This document shows, piece after piece, positions 59,335 to 64,000 of a stretch of 64,000 nt of DNA. Origin of the DNA: Sphingomonas yunnanensis (GTDB lineage Bacteria > Pseudomonadota > Alphaproteobacteria > Sphingomonadales > Sphingomonadaceae); NCBI RefSeq assembly GCF_019898765.1, contig NZ_JAIOKB010000003.1, positions 496,001-560,000 of the forward strand. Direction: 5' to 3'. Numbering within the stretch: position 1 is the stretch's first letter; the number at the start of each line of letters is the position of its first letter. Position numbers and translations under genes: made by a program. The notes under the pieces were generated by a model. The model worked only from the letters and a program-made list of their open reading frames with translations. It had not been told where the DNA came from and made no database searches.

Positions 59335-59451
59335 CTCTCCTCCTCCGACTCACTGGACCGGCGCACGATCTAGCGCGCGGCCCTGTCGGGATCGAGCGTG
59401 CGGGCCAGCCTCATTCCACCGCGTCACCGGCGCCTGGGCAGGCCGGGAGCC

Positions 59452-60306
59452 TCAGGCGTGACCGACCGTCACGCCGGCGTCGTTCGCGTTCGGTTGCCGC
59501 TGATTCGCGATCGTCGCGGCGCGATGAAGATGCGAGGCGGAGAGGCCGCCGCGCTCCATCTTCGACCGTACGTCGCTCTCGATCTCACCCGAGAGGAAGA
59601 AGGGGTAGAGCGAGCGCTCGCTGACGCCGCCGGCGGCGCGCGTATAGTCGTCGACCTGTGCGCGGATCTGCGCGACTTCCAGGTGCATCAGCTGCGACGG
59701 CGCCCCCACCCCTTCGTTCTCCTTCAGCCCGCCGACCCGGTCGAAGCCGAGCATCGCCTCGTAGAAGCGACGGTGACGCGGGTTCACCTCGATAAACAGG
59801 TCGGTGCAGTCGTAGCGGCACTCGCCGTAGATGAAGATGAAGTGGAAGAAGGCAGCGAGGATCGCCTTCGACTGCACCGACGTCTCGAACGCGAATTTGG
59901 TGAGCTCGCACAGCTGCGCGCCGGGCACGCGGCGGTAGGTGTTGAGCTCGTTGCGGAAGGTGTGGTCGATCTCCATGCCCGCGGTTGAGTCAACCCCGAG
60001 CGTGAGCGTGCCGACCAGCGCACCGTCGATGTAGGCGGTGAAGGTCGAGTGAGTCGCGCTGGTCGGGATGCTGTGCGTCTCACCATAGCCGCGCCAGCCG
60101 TACCGCTTGTTGAGCAGCGATCGTGCTGCGGCGCGGTCGGCCTCGCCGGCGGCGACCTTGATCACAAGCGCGTGATTCTGGCCATCATTGCCGGTGATCA
60201 TGGTCGAGAAATGAAATGCTTGGCGCAGTGGAGCCAGCGCGCTCTCAAGCAGAGAAGAAGACGAGCCGTCGATGTGTCGGCCCAGGTCAAGTGAACGTGG
60301 AGGCAT
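59452..60306 (-). CDS. FeeM-like N-acyltransferase (PEP-CTERM-associated type)
   Basis: A 284-residue GNAT-fold protein resembling N-acyl amino acid synthase FeeM and the acyltransferases associated with PEP-CTERM/exosortase systems. Core: KVAAGEADRAAARSLLNKRY, DGALVGTLTLGVDSTAG, CELTKFAFETSVQSKAILAA, DCTDLFIEVNPRHRRFYEAM. Acts presumably on acyl-ACP and an amine acceptor. It is divergent from the PEP-CTERM gene at 60822. ATG 60306. Confidence 0.8.
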   Translation of the reverse strand: MPPRSLDLGRHIDGSSSSLLESALAPLRQAFHFSTMITGNDGQNHALVIKVAAGEADRAAARSLLNKRYGWRGYGETHSIPTSATHSTFTAYIDGALVGTLTLGVDSTAGMEIDHTFRNELNTYRRVPGAQLCELTKFAFETSVQSKAILAAFFHFIFIYGECRYDCTDLFIEVNPRHRRFYEAMLGFDRVGGLKENEGVGAPSQLMHLEVAQIRAQVDDYTRAAGGVSERSLYPFFLSGEIESDVRSKMERGGLSASHLHRAATIANQRQPNANDAGVTVGHA

Positions 60307-60821
60307 ACATCACCTTTGGATCGAGGAACCGTTTCGACAGTTGGACTTAGGACATGCGCTCTCATCGCCGCGGACGCGATGATCGCCGCAGACACACTAT
60401 CCCGCGCGGTATCCAGCAGTGATGCCAGATGCCGTACGTACATCACTGACAAGCTAATCCTCTCAGTCGGCGCCAGGACAGGCGCACGACTGATCCGCGT
60501 CAGAACTAGATTGGACCCCTGGTTTTATCGTTCGTGTTTCATCAGCACGTTGAGCGAGTTCGTAACGGCATCCTCGCTAGAGCAGATTTAGTTAACAGGT
60601 CCTAGTCGGTCCGAGGCGCCGAAAGGTGAGTCGTGCGATTTCTCGGATGGACGTTCGGAACGGCCGCGCCGAAGTTCCGCAACGCAACGATTTTTTGTTG
60701 CAGGGCGATTGCCCCGAATGGGAGCAGCTATCGTTAATTTTTTGTTCATCCTTCAGGGGAGGCGTGTCATACGCCGGGCAGGCAGATGAAATCAGGCCGA
60801 CTCGAATCAAAGGGAGTTCTT
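60307..60821. other. Long intergenic region ahead of the PEP-CTERM gene
   Basis: About 515 bases between the acyltransferase and PEP-CTERM genes, more AT-rich in places than the flanks (T-runs at 60688 and 60735). GCAAC and GTTGC bracket the first T-run as a small inverted repeat (60682-60699), and GGGC-GATT-GCCC follows. No gene or standard promoter is evident. It should hold the divergent promoters and perhaps an operator. Confidence 0.4.
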
Positions 60822-61373
60822 ATGAAAAGCCTCGTTGCCATCACCATGGCGGCCGCCGCGGCGCTGGGCGCCGTCTCGGCCGAAGCAGCCACCTTCCCGG
60901 TCGGCTCGCCCAACTTCACCGCGACCGCGGGCGCCGGCGGCACCTTCTCGGGCGCCTTCAAGAACACCGGCATCGGTGCGGGCGTTTTCACTGACACCTT
61001 CACCTTCACGCTGCCGGCAAATGGCCTGGGCAGCGGCACGGTGACGACCAGCGTCACTGCGCTCGGCTCGGTCAACGACCTCGACTTCACCTCGGTGACG
61101 ATCAACGGCTTCGCCGCGGACATCACCAAGACCGCGGGCGGCGCGTTCGAGGTGGCCTTCATCAACAACGTGCCGATCATCGCGGGCCAGCTCAACCGTC
61201 TCGTCGTCAACGGCGTGTCGCGCGGCAACGGCGCGTACGGCGGCCAGGCGACCTTCACCCCGGCGGCGGTGCCTGAGCCCGCGACCTGGGCGATGATGAT
61301 CATGGGCTTCGGCGTGGTCGGCTATGCGATGCGTCGCCGCCGCACGGCGGTGCGCTTCAGCCAGGCGATCTAA
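60822..61373 (+). CDS. PEPxxWA-CTERM exported protein, copy B
   Basis: A 183-residue paralogue of the protein at 35220. Signal peptide (MKSLVAITMAAAAALGAVSA), mature start ATFPVGSPNFTATAGAGGTF, and an identical sorting tail VPEPATWAMMIMGFGVVGYA plus Arg cluster. AGGGAG lies before ATG 60822; a 12-residue longer reading is unlikely. Divergent from the FeeM-like gene. Processed by an exosortase not in the window. Confidence 0.9.
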   Translation: MKSLVAITMAAAAALGAVSAEAATFPVGSPNFTATAGAGGTFSGAFKNTGIGAGVFTDTFTFTLPANGLGSGTVTTSVTALGSVNDLDFTSVTINGFAADITKTAGGAFEVAFINNVPIIAGQLNRLVVNGVSRGNGAYGGQATFTPAAVPEPATWAMMIMGFGVVGYAMRRRRTAVRFSQAI

Positions 61374-61410
61374 CCGGCGTCGGCGGCACGGCCGCCGATC
61401 CTGGTGAAAG

Positions 61411-61452
61411 GGAGGACGGCGTCTCGCGGCGCCGTCCTCCTTCTCGTTTCTG
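61411..61452 (+). terminator. Terminator of the PEP-CTERM gene at 60822
   Basis: A perfect 11-bp stem, GGAGGACGGCG (61411-61421) with CGCCGTCCTCC (61430-61440), an 8-base loop, and then TTCTCGTTTCT. It lies 37 bases after the stop codon and just before the end of the convergent GH3 gene. Confidence 0.85.
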
Positions 61453-61458
61453 GACGAA

Positions 61459-63969
61459 TCAGCGCGTGACGCTGCCCGCCTCGATCAGGTCGCGCAGCGC
61501 GGACGAGGTGCCGAGTCGCAGCACGTAGCGACCGTGCGGCGTCACCCAGGCGTGCTGCGCCTTGTTCCACACGCTCATCGGATGGTGGCTTGCCGCCGGA
61601 TCAATCGCGATCGTCACCCGGCGCGACTCGCCAGGGGCGAGCGTGACCCGCTCGAAGGCGACGAGTCGGCGCGGCGGCTGGCGCGCGCCTCCAACGTCGG
61701 CGCCGGGCGGCAGCGAGAGATAGGCCTGCACTACCTCCGTCCCTTCACGCGAGCCGGTGTTGCGCACCGCCACGCTCGCACGCAGCACCTTGTCCTCGCC
61801 GACGGGCTCGAGGCGTGCCTCGCTCGTGACCAAACGCGTGTACGACAGGCCGTGACCGAAGGGAAAAGCAACGCACGGCGTCGATCCGCAGTGCGAATCG
61901 TACCAGCGGTAGCCGATCTCTAGCCCCTCGCTGTAGGTCACCGTCTGCGTGCTGCCGTCGCCGGCGGGGATGCCGGGGAACTGCGATGGTGCGATCGAGT
62001 CGAGGAAGCTGCGGCCTTTGATCGGGAAGGTGACGGGCAGGCGCCCGTTCGGTTCGGCGCGGCCGAGCAGCACGTCGGCGACGATATGGCCGTCCTCCTG
62101 CCCGGGAAACCACACCTCGAGGATCGACGGGCCATGAGGGCCGAGCAGCGCCGGATCCAGCGCGACGCTGGCATTGTCCTTCAGGACCAGCACGGTCTTG
62201 GCCGGCATCGCTGCCGCGGTGGTGGAGCGCGCCGACAGGATCGCGGTCAGCATCGCGACCGTCTCACTCGAGTGGGCGGGATTCGCCGTCTCGCCATCGG
62301 CGGTAGCGATCGCGCTCGGCTTGGCGACGTACCAGTCGAGCGACAGGCCGGCAGAGGCCGGCTGGGCGAGCTCGTGTCCGTCCTTGCGCGTGAAGCTGGC
62401 GCGATCGGCGCCCTCCTCGGCGTTCGTTCCCGCCATCACCACGACCGCCTCCGCCGCCGTGATCCGCACGAGCGCCTGCTCGAACGTGACGGCGCGGCCG
62501 TCGACCGTCGCGTTTCGATTGCCATCGTCGACCAGGATGTAGCTGACGGTGGCATCGGCGCGGCCGATGTCGCGGAGCCCGGCACGAAGGCCTTCGAGGG
62601 GCGTGACCGTGTAAGCGGGAACCACGTCCGAACTGCCGCCACCCGCGCCCATCGGCTTGCCCAGGATAGCGCCGCCCGCGATCGCCTGCTGTGCATAGGG
62701 TTGGCTGGCCTTGCCGACCAGCGCGATCGTGCGCGCGGCCCGGGCGAGCGGGAGGGCGCCGTTGTTCTGGAGCAGCACCGCGGCGCGCGCCCCGATCGCG
62801 CGCGCGGCTCGCGCGCCCGCGGCATAGTCGATCGGCGTCTGACGCAGCGCGCGGTCGAAGATCCCCGCCCTGAACATCTGCGTGTAGCGGCGCTCCAGCG
62901 CGCGATCGATCTGCGCGGGCGCGATCGCGTTCTCGGCGAGCGCAGCGGTCAGCTTGTCGGGCGCCCAGTGGATCGGCGTCGGCATCTCATGGTCGAGCCC
63001 GGCGTCGAGCGCGGCCGCGGTGCTTTTCTGCGCGAAGAAGTCGGTCTGGACATAGCCGGTGAAACCCCAGTCGTCGCGCAGCACGCCCGTCAGCATCGGC
63101 TTGTTGGCGCACGCCTGCAGACCGTTGAGGAAATTGTAGGAGCACATCACCGCGGCGACCTTGGCGTCCCTCACGCTCATCTCGAACGGAATAAGGTACA
63201 ACTCGCGCAGCACCTGCTCGTCGACGCTCTCCTGGATGGTCATGCGGTTCGTCTCCTGCTCGTTGGCGACGAAATGCTTGGCCATGGCGATGATGTTGGC
63301 GGCCTGGACGGCACGGATCTCGGCCACCGCCATCGTGCCGGCGAGGTACGGGTCCTCGCCGAAATACTCGAAGTTGCGCCCCAGGATCGGTAGCCGCGCC
63401 AGGTTCATCCCCGGTGCCTCGAAGACGTGAAGCGCGAGGTCGTTCATCTCGCGCGCGATGACCGCGCCGAAATCGGCGGCGACTCGCGGGTCGAACGAGG
63501 CGGCGACCGCCATGGCGGACGGCAGCGCGGTCGCCTTGGCCGAGCTGGGATCGCTGTAGGCGCGGTACATCGAGCGCCGCTCCGTGGTCATGGCATCGCG
63601 CACGGCGAGCGAGACGCAGTCGTTCTGCCCGACGCCGACCGGGCCGTTGGTGATGCGGAAGGTGGGGATCGCCAGCGCGGCGATGCCGTCGACGTGGCGC
63701 GCGCCGAAGCAGCTCGGCAGCTCGGGCAAGACCGAAGGCTTGCTGCCGGTGAGCTGCTGCATCTTCTGCGGCAGCGTCATCGCGCGGACCAGGGCATGTG
63801 CCCGCTCACGGGCGACTGCCTCGCGCGCCTCGTCCGATCGCGCCGTGCGCTGCTCCTTGACCAGCGCGGGCGTCATCCAGGCAAGCGATGCCGGCGTCTG
63901 CGCCGCGAGCGGCCCGACCAGCGTGGACGAGACCAGCAGCGACCACATGCCGTGCCGAGACCGTGCCAT
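61459..63969 (-). CDS. GH3-family glycoside hydrolase (beta-glucosidase type), exported
   Basis: An 836-residue enzyme. Signal peptide (LLVSSTLVGPLAAQ), (alpha/beta)8 domain with ITNGPVGVG, LHVFEAPGMNLARLPILGRN and FEYFGEDPYL, AMAKHFVANEQETNR, and the nucleophile region GYVQTDFFAQKS where the usual SDW reads TDF. The second domain (about 370-620) and a C-terminal fibronectin-like domain (about 680-830; FPFGHGLSYT) are present. ATG 63969 has GGGAGG at proper distance; ATG 63975 is too close to it. Likely periplasmic beta-glycosidase. Confidence 0.9.
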   Translation of the reverse strand: MARSRHGMWSLLVSSTLVGPLAAQTPASLAWMTPALVKEQRTARSDEAREAVARERAHALVRAMTLPQKMQQLTGSKPSVLPELPSCFGARHVDGIAALAIPTFRITNGPVGVGQNDCVSLAVRDAMTTERRSMYRAYSDPSSAKATALPSAMAVAASFDPRVAADFGAVIAREMNDLALHVFEAPGMNLARLPILGRNFEYFGEDPYLAGTMAVAEIRAVQAANIIAMAKHFVANEQETNRMTIQESVDEQVLRELYLIPFEMSVRDAKVAAVMCSYNFLNGLQACANKPMLTGVLRDDWGFTGYVQTDFFAQKSTAAALDAGLDHEMPTPIHWAPDKLTAALAENAIAPAQIDRALERRYTQMFRAGIFDRALRQTPIDYAAGARAARAIGARAAVLLQNNGALPLARAARTIALVGKASQPYAQQAIAGGAILGKPMGAGGGSSDVVPAYTVTPLEGLRAGLRDIGRADATVSYILVDDGNRNATVDGRAVTFEQALVRITAAEAVVVMAGTNAEEGADRASFTRKDGHELAQPASAGLSLDWYVAKPSAIATADGETANPAHSSETVAMLTAILSARSTTAAAMPAKTVLVLKDNASVALDPALLGPHGPSILEVWFPGQEDGHIVADVLLGRAEPNGRLPVTFPIKGRSFLDSIAPSQFPGIPAGDGSTQTVTYSEGLEIGYRWYDSHCGSTPCVAFPFGHGLSYTRLVTSEARLEPVGEDKVLRASVAVRNTGSREGTEVVQAYLSLPPGADVGGARQPPRRLVAFERVTLAPGESRRVTIAIDPAASHHPMSVWNKAQHAWVTPHGRYVLRLGTSSALRDLIEAGSVTR

Positions 63970-64000
63970 CCTCATCCTCCCATGGTTGCCGGCTATGCCG

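Noticed and set aside
62086..63393. A 435-codon open frame on the plus strand
   Set aside because: Antisense shadow of the GH3 gene with Arg/His-rich composition.
1..64000. rRNA, tRNA, CRISPR arrays, prophage, conjugation or replication-origin signals
   Set aside because: I found no regular repeats and no T-loop-like GTTCGAnTC contexts with matching cloverleafs, and no phage, relaxase or origin genes.

Overview
The window is about 64 kb of very GC-rich chromosome with the hallmarks of a sphingomonad (Sphingomonas or a close relative, Alphaproteobacteria). These include PEPxxWA-type PEP-CTERM proteins, Caulobacter-type TonB receptors, a GlsB stress membrane protein, a DUF4142 lipoprotein, an RMD1 protein, and GTG/TTG starts with 4-base ATGA/GTGA overlaps. 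I saw no rRNA, tRNA, CRISPR array, intact insertion sequence or prophage. All identifications come from reading motifs by eye; no search was run.

Layout. 1-6.2 kb: a truncated oligopeptide transporter and two c-di-GMP enzymes. 6.2-11.3 kb: a four-gene operon (LolCDE/MacB-like ABC ATPase, FtsX permease, AttH/CrtC-like lipocalin, methyltransferase) beside a decayed SGNH hydrolase. 11.4-19.9 kb: PHB-depolymerase-like esterase with a CopG regulator, two transglutaminases divergent from an N-formylglutamate amidohydrolase, and small genes. 20.1-29.8 kb: an apparent phosphonate/phospholipid head-group regulon. 29.8-40.3 kb: stress-type small genes, SDR enzymes, a spore-photoproduct-lyase homologue, a PEP-CTERM protein, a PAS-LuxR regulator, and remnants of two glycosidase genes. 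40.3-47 kb: a TctDE/PgtABC-like two-component system, an orphan binding protein, a porin and a CitMHS carrier. 47-54 kb: a porin/phosphate-transporter deletion scar, then an ECF sigma-FecR-TonB receptor-phosphoesterase unit. 54-64 kb: TspO/DUF393/DUF427 operon, SDR, esterase, Gfo/Idh oxidoreductase, LysE exporter, a FeeM-like acyltransferase beside a second PEP-CTERM protein, and a GH3 glycosidase.

The most interesting region is 20.1-29.8 kb. A secreted phosphocholine-type phospholipase C, an HD-domain (PhnZ-like) oxygenase, a UTRA/GntR regulator, phosphonoacetaldehyde hydrolase (PhnX), an FAD amine oxidase, an OPA-like DUF5690 carrier and a TonB receptor lie together. The three promoter regions each carry a copy of a 12-bp element close to the known PhnF operator TGGTATAGACCA. 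I infer one regulon that frees phosphonate or phosphate head groups from lipids outside the cell, imports them, and breaks the C-P bond without PhnW or C-P lyase.

A second theme is gene decay. Recognisable remnants, frameshifted or truncated, include an SGNH hydrolase, a GH5-like enzyme, a GH92 mannosidase, a flavin monooxygenase tail, an outer-membrane porin head and a PiT phosphate transporter.
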